Shown: in pieces, positions 52,685 to 61,431 of the stretch
Layout: each line of letters starts with the position of its first letter
How positions within the stretch are numbered: the stretch's first letter is position 1
From: an uncultured Flavobacteriales bacterium
Lineage (GTDB): Bacteria; Bacteroidota; Bacteroidia; Flavobacteriales; Flavobacteriaceae
NCBI GenBank assembly: GCA_913020155.1
Contig: CAJWBA010000001.1
Location: 1 to 64,000 of the forward strand
Direction of reading: 5' to 3'
DNA length: 64,000 bases
Position numbers and translations under genes: made by a program
Notes under the pieces: model-generated
Databases searched by the model: none
What the model was told of the DNA's origin: nothing
What the model saw: only the letters and a program-made list of their open reading frames with translations

Positions 52685-53956
52685 TTATTGACTTGCTTTT
52701 ACCAAAAAGAGTCCCGAATTGGAATCGCTTATGACGATTACTCCACTTTCAAAATAGGGATAAACATTCCAAACACCATCAAAAGATGTATTGTCATGCT
52801 CTGGGAAAGTATCAAAAAACGCTACTTCTTCCATATCTTTAGAACCTATGTTATGAATATCTATTTCACGAAAACCAGCCGTGTAATTTGCCAAGAAAAA
52901 GGAATTTCCCTTGGTGTATCCATTGTGATCAATTGCCGCTGTGGTTCCCAAATAGGTGTAATGTAAGATTGGATTATCTAGATCTTCCAAATCAAAAACC
53001 AATGTTTTGGAACGGTTTCCAAATCGAGACTCATCCAATTCATCTCCGAGATAAAAATATTGGTGGTCTTCGGCTAACCATCCCTGATGGGTGTAACCTC
53101 CATTGCTGTAAGTAATACTAGAAATCAGTTCGGGTGAAGTTTTATCGGTAACATCTACAATAATAAGTTGATTGTTTTCCCCTCCATCACTGTTACTCCC
53201 AAACAATATTTCTTTGCCCTGATATTCGACATCTGGACCATTGTAGGTTAAGATATGAGCATCGTGCGTGTAAGACTCGTTTCCAAAACCTCCGACTATG
53301 TTTGGGTTTGTTGGATCGTTGATGTCAATAAAAACGGGCCCTCCTTGATAAAGATCACTACCAACGACATAAGCAAACCCACTTGCTTCGTTAATGGCAA
53401 TATTGTGAGCGCTCCCAAATCCATTAATTTGAGCATCAACAGTAAAATTTTGTACTTCCGTTAGGTTACGCAAGCGTGTTAAATCAAAAACTTGTAAGCC
53501 GTGACTATTCGCTTCACTCACAATAAATGCATGATCTTGAAAAACCTTGATATCCCTCCACGTGCTGGGAGCAGTAGCAGAATTTAATTTTCCTAAAAAA
53601 ATAGGTTGATCTGGTGTGCTGATATCAATAAAAGCAGTTCCAATATCTAATCCCATAAGTACATATTCCTTACCAGATCCTGAATCAGTCCATCCCCAAC
53701 TATCATTACCCATGGTAGCCCCCATTACAGACAAAGAAACTATGGATTGAAGGTCATAACCCAAACAAGGGTAATCCCCTGCCAAACCCCCGTCACAAGG
53801 GACTAATCCGCTGGGGGGAACTGTCAGTGGAGTTGGTCCAACTAAAGGCTCAAAAGGAACTGGTAAAATCGAATCATATATATCTTTCTGAATGTCTTTT
53901 GAACACCCAATCAAAAATAAAAAAGACAGGGGAAAAAAACTAATAAATTTTTTCAT
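52685..53956 (-). CDS. Choice-of-anchor B lipoprotein with LVIVD-like repeats
   Basis: This 423-residue lipoprotein has signal MKKFISFFPLSFLFLIGC (Cys18) and a propeller-like body with strands such as FIDISTPDQPIFLGKL, VFIDINDPTNPNIVGGFG and LIIVDVTDKTSPELISSI, the LVIVD-type pattern. It resembles the choice-of-anchor B family of secreted proteins, whose role is unknown, and adds aspartate/glycine-rich loops typical of calcium-binding propellers. The 91-nt upstream region is divergent from thiL. The seven-repeat gene follows by 8 nt. Confidence 0.85.
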   Translation of the reverse strand: MKKFISFFPLSFLFLIGCSKDIQKDIYDSILPVPFEPLVGPTPLTVPPSGLVPCDGGLAGDYPCLGYDLQSIVSLSVMGATMGNDSWGWTDSGSGKEYVLMGLDIGTAFIDISTPDQPIFLGKLNSATAPSTWRDIKVFQDHAFIVSEANSHGLQVFDLTRLRNLTEVQNFTVDAQINGFGSAHNIAINEASGFAYVVGSDLYQGGPVFIDINDPTNPNIVGGFGNESYTHDAHILTYNGPDVEYQGKEILFGSNSDGGENNQLIIVDVTDKTSPELISSITYSNGGYTHQGWLAEDHQYFYLGDELDESRFGNRSKTLVFDLEDLDNPILHYTYLGTTAAIDHNGYTKGNSFFLANYTAGFREIDIHNIGSKDMEEVAFFDTFPEHDNTSFDGVWNVYPYFESGVIVISDSNSGLFLVKASQ

Positions 53957-54035
53957 TGATTCAATAATTAATACTCAAATATAAACTATCCAAGAACCTT
54001 GCCAAAACCTTAGGCTTTATTTCAAAAAAACAATC

Positions 54036-54043
54036 TATTTTTG
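54036..54043 (+). promoter_or_regulatory. Candidate -7 promoter box of thiL
   Basis: TATTTTTG matches TAnnTTTG and ends 4 nt (CAGC) before the thiL ATG at 54048. As with nadD and pheS, this would put the transcription start at the start codon. The -33 region has only a TTT about 17 nt upstream. Confidence 0.45.
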
Positions 54044-54047
54044 CAGC

Positions 54048-55106
54048 ATGCTAGAAAATAAAAACATTCCTAAAACTCCGATTGCCAGCTTAGGTGAGTT
54101 TGCATTAATCGAAGCACTTACAAAAAGTTTTGAAATTAAAGACTCATCCACCCAATTTGGGATTGGCGACGACGCTGCTGTAGTTCAACACGGTAAAGAT
54201 GAAACACTAATTTCTACAGATTTACTTATCGAAGGAGTTCATTTCGACCTTAGCTACACGCCCCTAAAACACTTGGGTTACAAAGCTGTAATGGTTAATC
54301 TTTCTGATATTTTTGCAATGAATGCTGTTGCTACACAAATCACAGTATCTATTGCTGTTTCTAACAGATTCTCCATGGAAGCACTTGAAGAATTATATTT
54401 GGGAATCTATTTGGCATGTAAAAATTACAAAGTTGATTTGGTAGGTGGAGATACAACAAGCTCTTCTAAAGGTTTGATTATTTCAGTAACTGCGATTGGG
54501 AAAGCCAACAAAGATGAAATCACTTTTAGAAATGGAGCAAAAAAAGGAAATCTTGTTATTGTGACAGGTGATCTTGGGGGCGCTTACATGGGGCTTCAAG
54601 TTTTGGAACGTGAAAAAGCAGTGTTTCAAGTAAATCCTCAATCACAACCCGACTTATCTGAATACAGCTATTGTATCGAAAGACAACTGAAACCAGAATC
54701 CAGAATTGACATCAAAGCACTCTTAAAAGACTTTGGGATAAAACCAACCGCTATGATTGATATCAGTGATGGTCTTTCTTCGGAAATTTTGCACCTTTCT
54801 AAGGCATCAAAATTAGGCTGTCAAATTTATGAGGATAAAATTCCAATTGATCCTGAAGTTGTGAAAATCTGTGAAGAATTTAAGATAAACAATACAACTG
54901 CAGCAATCAACGGGGGTGAAGACTACGAACTTTTATTTACCATTGAACAAAGTGATTTTGAAAAGGTAAAAGGTCATCCAGATCTAAGTATTATTGGGCA
55001 TATGACAGACGAAGCCTCTGGGTACAATATGATTACTGGACTGGGACAACAAATTGAATTATCTGCTCAAGGTTGGAACGGAATTGAAAATAAAGAAGGT
55101 AACTAA
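54048..55106 (+). CDS. thiL: Thiamine-phosphate kinase
   Basis: This 352-residue enzyme phosphorylates thiamine monophosphate to the diphosphate coenzyme. It has FGIGDDAAVV, STDLLIEGVHFDLSYTP, VNLSDIFAMNAVATQITVSI and DLVGGDTTSSSKG as ATP/Mg-binding blocks, with MIDISDGLSSEI and NGGEDYELLFTI later, matching ThiL. The stop shares the CTAA at 55103-55106 with the convergent ZIP gene. It is divergent from the choice-of-anchor B lipoprotein. Confidence 0.95.
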   Translation: MLENKNIPKTPIASLGEFALIEALTKSFEIKDSSTQFGIGDDAAVVQHGKDETLISTDLLIEGVHFDLSYTPLKHLGYKAVMVNLSDIFAMNAVATQITVSIAVSNRFSMEALEELYLGIYLACKNYKVDLVGGDTTSSSKGLIISVTAIGKANKDEITFRNGAKKGNLVIVTGDLGGAYMGLQVLEREKAVFQVNPQSQPDLSEYSYCIERQLKPESRIDIKALLKDFGIKPTAMIDISDGLSSEILHLSKASKLGCQIYEDKIPIDPEVVKICEEFKINNTTAAINGGEDYELLFTIEQSDFEKVKGHPDLSIIGHMTDEASGYNMITGLGQQIELSAQGWNGIENKEGN

Positions 55107-55918
55107 CCCAAGACCACGTCTAAAGACATCATTACAATAAACCCTCCAATAAACCCAAGAGTTGCAATATCGGTGAACTTATCTTGTTGCGTCTCGGGAA
55201 TCACCTCTTCGACCACCACAAAAATCATTGCTCCAGCAGCAAAAGCCAAAGCATAAGGGAGTATCGGTGTAAAAAAAGTAACTGCAACTGCTCCTAAAAC
55301 TGCAGCTACAGGCTCAACTATAGCTGACAATTGTCCATACCAAAAACTTTTGAAACGACTTACCCCTTGACGTCTTAGGGGCATCGAAACAGCAATACCT
55401 TCAGGAAAATTTTGGATTCCAATACCAAGGGCTAGAACAACCGCACCTGCAATTGAGGCCTCTGGTAACCCGGCAGCAGCCCCTCCGAAAAGCACTCCTA
55501 CTGCAAGTCCCTCGGGGATGTTATGAAGGGTTATTGCCAGTACCAACAAAGTAGTTCGATGCCAAGGGGTTTTGATTCCCTCACTTTCCTTAAAATTGAT
55601 GTGTATGTGCGGCAAAATTTTATCTAAAGCAAAAATAAACAGAGCACCTGATCCAAAACCTATTGCGGCAGGCATTACTTTTAAAAAACCTTCTCCAGGA
55701 CTCATTTCAATTCCAGGTGCCAACAAACTCCAAAAACTTGCAGCAACCATAACACCTCCTGTAAAACCAAGCATTCCATCCAAAACAGCTCGGTTCATGG
55801 TCTTAAAAAAGAAAACAAATGAAGCTCCAAAAGCTGTTAATCCCCATGTAAATATCGTTGCATACAAAGCTCCCAAAACAGGGTCTGTTTTTTCAAAAAA
55901 AGCAATTATGGTTTCCAT
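55103..55918 (-). CDS. ZIP-family metal transporter
   Basis: This 271-residue transporter of the ZIP (Zrt/Irt-like) family is expected to take up divalent cations such as zinc. It has eight predicted helices. The metal-binding helices IV and V read LVLAITLHNIPEGLAVGVLF and IGIQNFPEGIAVSMPLRR, with the paired H/N-xxPEG motifs. Between helices III and IV is a short His-containing loop (HIHINFKESEG). It is divergent from crtY. Confidence 0.92.
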   Translation of the reverse strand: METIIAFFEKTDPVLGALYATIFTWGLTAFGASFVFFFKTMNRAVLDGMLGFTGGVMVAASFWSLLAPGIEMSPGEGFLKVMPAAIGFGSGALFIFALDKILPHIHINFKESEGIKTPWHRTTLLVLAITLHNIPEGLAVGVLFGGAAAGLPEASIAGAVVLALGIGIQNFPEGIAVSMPLRRQGVSRFKSFWYGQLSAIVEPVAAVLGAVAVTFFTPILPYALAFAAGAMIFVVVEEVIPETQQDKFTDIATLGFIGGFIVMMSLDVVLG

Positions 55919-56002
55919 CTGAACTAGGTTTTAAGATATTTTTTCAAAAATAGTCAAATAACTCTGTGTATCCATTTGAAATCAGTATTTTTAAATATTA
56001 TT

Positions 56003-57151
56003 ATGGAAAACCAAAACAATTATGACTTTATTATTTGTGGGGGTGGATTATCGGGTTTGATTCTTGCTCAAATTTTTGGAAATGACCCCTACTTTGAAAA
56101 TAAAAAAGTTCTGATTCTTGAAAAAGAAATTAAAAGTCAAAACGATAGAACTTGGAGTTTTTGGGAAGAAAAAAACTCTGCTTGGGATTCTATTACATAT
56201 AAAGTTTGGAACACTGCTGAATTCAAGGCAGCTCACTTTTCAAAAAAAATAGACCTCAACCCTTTTCAATACAAAATGATTCGTGGAGAGGATTTTTACA
56301 AGAAATTACATGAAAACCTTGAAAAAATATCCAACATAACTTTTTTAAAGGAAAAGGTAATCTCAATAGAAGATAAAGGGAAAGAAGTCCGTGTTTTTGG
56401 GGAAAAAAAATCCTACTTGGCAAAAAAAGTATTTACAAGCATTCCCCCTTCAGTTCAACTTCATGAAAAAGAAAAATACCCCTTGCTTCATCAACATTTT
56501 GTTGGTTGGTTTGTAAAAACCGAAAATCCTATTTTTGATCCTGAAACCCCTCAAATCATGGATTTTGACCTTCCTCAAAAAGGAAACACCCGTTTTATTT
56601 ATGTACTCCCTTTTTCCAAAAACAAAGCACTCATAGAATTCACGCTCTTCTCTGCCAATTTTCTGGAGGACAACGAATATGAAGATGCTATTGAGGAATA
56701 TTTAAATAGAAAAAATGCTGGAAAAGTAGTTGTCCAAGATCGCGAACAAGGGAGCATTCCAATGACATCATATCCTTTTTGGAACAAAAACACGCCTAAC
56801 ACAATGCATATTGGAACTGCAGGAGGTTGGACTAAAAGCAGTACTGGGTACACCTTTCAAAAAACAATTCGCAAAGCAAAAGAAACTGTATCTTTTTTAA
56901 AAACTAGAAAACCATTGGATCAAATGAAACATAAAAATCGCTTTTGGTTCTATGATCTTTTATTCTTGGATGTTTTGAGTAAACACAATGAAAAAGGTCA
57001 TCTGCTGTTTTCGCTCATGTTCAAAAAAAACAGCCCGGAGCTAATTTTTAAATTCTTGGATGAACAAACCACTTTTAGAGAGGAAATCAAAATAATGCTC
57101 AGTTTCCCCACTGGACTTTTTATCAATGCACTTTGGAAACGGATATTTTGA
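56003..57151 (+). CDS. crtY: Lycopene beta-cyclase-like protein
   Basis: This flavoprotein of 382 residues resembles CrtY lycopene cyclases that make beta-carotene rings. It has the FAD-binding IICGGGLSGLILAQI near residue 8, the NDRTWSFWE motif near 45-55, and IGTAGGWTKSSTGYTFQ later. The frame opens at TTG 55976, but the ATG at 56003 gives MENQNNYDFIICGG, the usual start, so I use it. It is convergent with the polyprenyl synthase gene: the stops abut with no gap. No other carotenoid genes are in the window. Confidence 0.9.
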   Translation: MENQNNYDFIICGGGLSGLILAQIFGNDPYFENKKVLILEKEIKSQNDRTWSFWEEKNSAWDSITYKVWNTAEFKAAHFSKKIDLNPFQYKMIRGEDFYKKLHENLEKISNITFLKEKVISIEDKGKEVRVFGEKKSYLAKKVFTSIPPSVQLHEKEKYPLLHQHFVGWFVKTENPIFDPETPQIMDFDLPQKGNTRFIYVLPFSKNKALIEFTLFSANFLEDNEYEDAIEEYLNRKNAGKVVVQDREQGSIPMTSYPFWNKNTPNTMHIGTAGGWTKSSTGYTFQKTIRKAKETVSFLKTRKPLDQMKHKNRFWFYDLLFLDVLSKHNEKGHLLFSLMFKKNSPELIFKFLDEQTTFREEIKIMLSFPTGLFINALWKRIF

Positions 57152-58120
57152 TTACAATTTTCTTTCCATCAATTCCTTTGAAAAGATTTTGAAAATTTCT
57201 TTCTTTTCATCTTTAACAGGAAATTGATCAACTTGATCCAATGCCTTTTGGGTGTAATAGTTTATCATTTGCTTAATTTGGTCTGCGGCTCCTATTTGGA
57301 TAAACAACGCTTTAACTTGTTCTATTTTTTGAGATGGATCTGCAGGAGTTGTTTTGAATAAAGTTTCTAAAATTGTTTTATTTTCGGTATTGCTTAATTC
57401 AAGCGCAAGAAGGAAAAGCATCGTTTTTTTATTTTCAATAATATCACCTCCGACCTGTTTACCAAAAGTTTCAGGGTCTCCAAATGCATCCAAATAATCA
57501 TCTTGCAATTGAAAGGCTAGTCCCAAATCAATTCCAAAATCATAAAAAGGCTGGCTGGCAACTCTAGAAACACCTCCGCACAAGGCTCCCATCTGTAAAG
57601 AACAACCCAAAAGCTCAGCTGTTTTGTATCGAATCATTTCAAGATATTCCTCTTGCGATACTTTAGATTGCGCTGGAAAGTCCATGTCGTATTGCTGTCC
57701 TTCACAGACTTTTCGGGCAGTTGAACTCAACAAAGAGGTTAGCTCTTTAAATAGATCTCCAGAATAAGCATTCAAACATTCATAAGCCCAAACCAGCATA
57801 ACATCCCCAGAAAGAATAGCAGTGTTAACATCCCATTTTTGATGAACCGTGTCTTTGCCCCTACGTAATGGGGCTTCATCCATGATATCATCATGAACTA
57901 AACTGAAATTATGAAAAATCTCAACTGCCAAAGCTGCTGGAAGTGATTCTGCAAAAGAATCATTGACTGTATCGGCAGCCAATAAGGCCAAAACTGGTCG
58001 TATTCGCTTACCACCCAATTCCATGATGTAGGACGTAGGTTCATACAAACTTTCGGGCTTTGGGGTGGATAATTGCTTTTTCATAAACGCTAAAAAAGCA
58101 GATTCATAATGTATCAGCAC
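57152..58120 (-). CDS. Polyprenyl (geranylgeranyl-type) diphosphate synthase
   Basis: This 322-residue trans-prenyltransferase condenses isopentenyl diphosphate units. The first aspartate-rich motif is VHDDIMDEAPLRRG and the second LQDDYLDAFGDPETFGKQ. It probably makes geranylgeranyl diphosphate for carotenoids or a longer chain for quinones; the product length is not determined by eye. It begins with GTG at 58120 and no nearby ATG. The neighbouring crtY supports a carotenoid role, though the genes converge and are not co-transcribed. Confidence 0.9.
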   Translation of the reverse strand: MLIHYESAFLAFMKKQLSTPKPESLYEPTSYIMELGGKRIRPVLALLAADTVNDSFAESLPAALAVEIFHNFSLVHDDIMDEAPLRRGKDTVHQKWDVNTAILSGDVMLVWAYECLNAYSGDLFKELTSLLSSTARKVCEGQQYDMDFPAQSKVSQEEYLEMIRYKTAELLGCSLQMGALCGGVSRVASQPFYDFGIDLGLAFQLQDDYLDAFGDPETFGKQVGGDIIENKKTMLFLLALELSNTENKTILETLFKTTPADPSQKIEQVKALFIQIGAADQIKQMINYYTQKALDQVDQFPVKDEKKEIFKIFSKELMERKL

Positions 58121-58187
58121 AATTGTTTTTTTATAAAATTAATCTTTTTTTTATCAAAACTTCCATCAAAATACTTTGGAAACTATT

Positions 58188-58217
58188 TTGGTTTTTTAAG
58201 TTTCCTTAATATCTTTG
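58188..58217 (+). promoter_or_regulatory. Promoter of the TetR-efflux operon
   Basis: TTG at 58188-58190 is followed by exactly 19 nt and then TATCTTTG at 58210-58217. This is the best full match in the window to the bacteroidotal promoter (TTG-N19-TAnnTTTG). The expected start is about 58222-58224, leaving a leader of nearly 60 nt before the TetR ATG at 58281, with a palindrome inside it. Confidence 0.6.
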
Positions 58218-58230
58218 TAGACAGTTGTTA

Positions 58231-58249
58231 TTAAATCATTCTGATTTAA
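58231..58249 (+). promoter_or_regulatory. Candidate TetR operator, 8-bp perfect inverted repeat
   Basis: TTAAATCA (58231-58238) and TGATTTAA (58242-58249) are perfect reverse complements separated by TTC. The element lies just downstream of the predicted transcription start of the TetR gene, where binding would block elongation or initiation. Size and symmetry fit TetR operators. That the local regulator binds here is inferred from position only. Confidence 0.5.
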
Positions 58250-58280
58250 ATTTTGCAACCTGCTACAACGTAGATATAAA

Positions 58281-58880
58281 ATGAAAAACACCATAATAGA
58301 AAAAGCCTCTAAACTTTTTCTTCAATTAGGGTTTAAAAGCGTAACCATGGACGATCTTGCGATTTCTATGGGTATCTCAAAAAAAACACTTTACATTCAT
58401 TTTGAGAATAAACACCAACTGGTGAGTGAGGTTGCAAATTCCATTTTCGAAAAAGTTACTCAAGACATCATAGACATAAGAAGAAAAGCTGCAAATCCAA
58501 TTGAAGAACTCCATTATGTAAAAATGGAAGCAATGAAATACATTGGCAACGAAAAAAGTTCTCCCAATTATCAGTTACAAAAATACTATCCAAAGATTTA
58601 TGCGGAATTGAGAAGAAAAGAATATCAATATTTAGGAGGAATGGTAAAAAATAGTCTCCAACTGGGTATTGATTCTGGACTATTTAGAAATGAAATCGAT
58701 GTAGAATTTATTTCCCGCTTGTATCTAAACGGCATGCGGGGAATACGAGATATTGAAACGTTTCCCGTTGAAAAGTTTAAAATTGAAATCTTATTTGAAA
58801 ACTATTTGGATTATCATCTCAGAGCCCTAGTAACCCAAAAAGGATTAAAAACATTAACCAACTTCAAATCCACTACCTAA
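58281..58880 (+). CDS. TetR/AcrR-family transcriptional regulator
   Basis: This 199-residue regulator has an N-terminal helix-turn-helix, VTMDDLAISMGISKKTLYIH at about residues 24-43, and a ligand-binding C-terminal domain. It heads the operon with tolC-, adaptor- and RND-type genes (8 nt, 7 nt and 38 nt gaps), and probably represses it, relieved by a drug or toxic compound. The promoter and a palindromic operator candidate lie upstream. The inducer is unknown. Confidence 0.92.
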   Translation: MKNTIIEKASKLFLQLGFKSVTMDDLAISMGISKKTLYIHFENKHQLVSEVANSIFEKVTQDIIDIRRKAANPIEELHYVKMEAMKYIGNEKSSPNYQLQKYYPKIYAELRRKEYQYLGGMVKNSLQLGIDSGLFRNEIDVEFISRLYLNGMRGIRDIETFPVEKFKIEILFENYLDYHLRALVTQKGLKTLTNFKSTT

Positions 58881-58887
58881 TATCATT

Positions 58888-60222
58888 ATGAAAAAAACAC
58901 TTCTCTGCCTGCTTTTAAGCTGGATTACAATAACCCTTAGTGCTCAGGAATCCCCAAAAGCAATATCGCTTCAAGAGGCTGTCGAGTGGGGAATGCAATA
59001 CAACCTAACCCTGCAAAATGCAAATCGGGAACTTCAAAAAGCATACAAGAAAAAATGGGAAACACTATCTGTAGGATTTCCGCAAATATCGGCCAACCTC
59101 AGTTACCAAAATAATATTGAACAACCTGTATCTTTAATCCCTGCAGAAATATTTGGTGGTCCAGCTGGTGAGTTTTCTGAAATTACTTTCGGGACAAAAC
59201 AATCCGCAATCGGTTCCATTGAACTCAGTCAACTATTATTTGACGGCAGTTATCTAGTAGGTGTAATAGGAATAAAGCATTTCATTCAGGTTGCCAAAAA
59301 TGTTCTTGAAAAAACACAATTAGAAGTTCGTCGTACAATCGTTGAATCCTATCTGAATGTTATTACAGTTGAACAAAGCATTGATTTACTACAAAAGAAT
59401 ATTGAAACTGCTTCAAAAAATATTGAAGAAGTACATCAACTCTTCCGTGCTGGTTTTGTAGAAGAAGAAAGTTTTGAACAACTTCAACTAACCTTTGCCT
59501 CTCTTGAAAGTCAGCTCGACTACAACCAAAACATGTCAGAACTTTCTCTGAAAACATTAAAGCTACTCCTTGGTCTTGAACTCGATACCGATTTAAAATT
59601 AACCGATAATCTGGAAGGGCTTACCCTTTCCCATCTCGTTCTAAAAGAAGAAAATTTAGGTTATGAAAACAATATTGATCTACGAATCGCTGAGGGTCAA
59701 ATTACTTCCGAAGAATTATTGTACAAACTGGAGCGTTCTAAGACACTTCCAAGTTTCAAAGCTTTCATTAACGGGATGTACATGGGAAACAACGATACCT
59801 TTGGTTTTACAGATAAAGATCAGAAATGGTTTGGATCTTCGGCATTTGGAGTTCGGGTACAGATCCCCATTTTCAGTTCATTTGGAAGAACCGCTTCTTC
59901 TCAAAAAGCAAAAATCACTTTGGAGCAAGCAAAAATTTCTTTTAAAAATGCAAAGAGTAAAGTTTTTGTGGAATACAAACAAGCAAAAAATAATTATCAA
60001 CTGGCAATAAGAAACTACAACAATGCCCAAAACCAATTGGACTTAGCTACTCGTATTGAAAAGAAAAATAAAACTAAATTTTTTGAAGGGCTGGCAAGCA
60101 GCTTTGACCTGCGCCAAGCACAAGTTCAATTATTCAACAAACAGCAAAATTACATTCTATCCATGAAAGATATTGTATCAAAAAAAACTGCACTAGATAT
60201 CATAATTAATAACTCTAAATAA
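58888..60222 (+). CDS. TolC-family outer-membrane efflux protein
   Basis: This 444-residue outer-membrane factor has signal MKKTLLCLLLSWITITLSAQ and two TolC-type helical repeats. Sequence blocks such as ISLQEAVEWGMQYNLTLQNA and the C-terminal FFEGLASSFDLRQAQVQLFN are typical. It forms the channel of the tripartite pump encoded here. It starts 8 nt after the TetR gene and is followed by the adaptor gene 7 nt later. Confidence 0.93.
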   Translation: MKKTLLCLLLSWITITLSAQESPKAISLQEAVEWGMQYNLTLQNANRELQKAYKKKWETLSVGFPQISANLSYQNNIEQPVSLIPAEIFGGPAGEFSEITFGTKQSAIGSIELSQLLFDGSYLVGVIGIKHFIQVAKNVLEKTQLEVRRTIVESYLNVITVEQSIDLLQKNIETASKNIEEVHQLFRAGFVEEESFEQLQLTFASLESQLDYNQNMSELSLKTLKLLLGLELDTDLKLTDNLEGLTLSHLVLKEENLGYENNIDLRIAEGQITSEELLYKLERSKTLPSFKAFINGMYMGNNDTFGFTDKDQKWFGSSAFGVRVQIPIFSSFGRTASSQKAKITLEQAKISFKNAKSKVFVEYKQAKNNYQLAIRNYNNAQNQLDLATRIEKKNKTKFFEGLASSFDLRQAQVQLFNKQQNYILSMKDIVSKKTALDIIINNSK

Positions 60223-60229
60223 AAGTTTA

Positions 60230-61393
60230 ATGAAAAAATTAATTACACTCCTAACCATAGTAAGTTTTGTTCAATGTGGGTCATCTGATAAAAAAAGCGT
60301 TTCAGAAATTGTCGCTCAAGGTACCTTAGAAGAGATTCAGCTACAAAAAACAACTCATGTAAAAACCATCAACCAATTACAAAAAGAATTGGAGCTGCTG
60401 AACGAAACCTTGGCAAAAAAAGACAGTAGGCAAAAGTTTGCTTTGGTAGGGTCTATTAAACTTCAGAAAGAGTCTTTTAAACACTTTGTTTCTTTTCAAG
60501 GATCGCTCGAAACCAACAAAAATGTTGTCATTTATCCAGAGATTCCCGGATTACTCAAAAAAATCCACGTCACGGAAGGACAAAAAATAGAAAAAGGAGC
60601 ATTGATTGCCGAATTGTCTGACGGTGGATTAAAGGATCAATTGGACCAAATAAAACTTCAGTTGAAACTTGCTCGAACTACTTTTGAGCGACAAAAACGT
60701 CTTTGGGATAAAAAAATAGGCTCAGAAATTCAGTTTTTACAAGCCGAAACCCAATACCTAAGTCTAAAAAAGGGAGTTTCTCAAATGAATGATCAAGTAG
60801 CAAAAACCAAAATAGTTGCTCCCTTTAGTGGGATCATTGATCATATCATTGCTGACACTGGAAGTAACCTGCTCCCAGGAACAACACCCATCATCAGGGT
60901 CATAAATCTTGATGAAATGAAAGCTACTGCTGAAATACCTGAAGTTCACCTTCCCAACATTGAAAAAGATGTAGCTGTGGAAATTTCCATTCCTGTTCTA
61001 GGAACGCAAATTGATGAAAAAATAAGTGCGGTAGGAAATTTTATTAATCCAAACAACCGCTCTTTCCGAATAGAAATTTCTTTGAATAACACGAAAGGTG
61101 GGATGAAACCCAATATGTCTGTAGAAATTAAGATTAATGATTACTCAAATTCTGAGGCCATACTTGTTCCCGTAAAAGACATCTTAGAAAATCAAAAAGG
61201 AGAAAGTTACGTTTACAAATTACAAGTTGAGGATCAAACCCAAAACACCTTTAAAGCAATCAAGACTTTTGTAAAACTTGGAAAAACATCAAACAATAAG
61301 GTAGAGATTTTAAAGGGGCTTCAGGCTGGAGATCGCATTGTAGAAGATGGAATCCGATTGATTAAAGATCAACAATTTGTAAAAAACATCTAA
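60230..61393 (+). CDS. RND efflux periplasmic adaptor (membrane fusion protein)
   Basis: This 387-residue lipoprotein has signal MKKLITLLTIVSFVQC (Cys16), a coiled-coil start (residues 25-65), a lipoyl-like domain with NKNVVIYPEIPGLLKKIHVT and later GSNLLPGTTPIIRVINLDEM, then beta-barrel and membrane-proximal domains. It bridges the RND pump and TolC channel. It sits between the tolC gene (7 nt) and the RND gene (38 nt), completing the operon. Confidence 0.94.
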   Translation: MKKLITLLTIVSFVQCGSSDKKSVSEIVAQGTLEEIQLQKTTHVKTINQLQKELELLNETLAKKDSRQKFALVGSIKLQKESFKHFVSFQGSLETNKNVVIYPEIPGLLKKIHVTEGQKIEKGALIAELSDGGLKDQLDQIKLQLKLARTTFERQKRLWDKKIGSEIQFLQAETQYLSLKKGVSQMNDQVAKTKIVAPFSGIIDHIIADTGSNLLPGTTPIIRVINLDEMKATAEIPEVHLPNIEKDVAVEISIPVLGTQIDEKISAVGNFINPNNRSFRIEISLNNTKGGMKPNMSVEIKINDYSNSEAILVPVKDILENQKGESYVYKLQVEDQTQNTFKAIKTFVKLGKTSNNKVEILKGLQAGDRIVEDGIRLIKDQQFVKNI

Positions 61394-61431
61394 AAGAACA
61401 TAACCCAAAAGGACTCCAATAAAATTATCCC

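Noticed and set aside
55572-55922. 116-codon plus-strand frame opposite the ZIP gene
   Set aside because: A shadow of a conserved transporter gene; its product is a Lys/Pro-rich sequence without family features.
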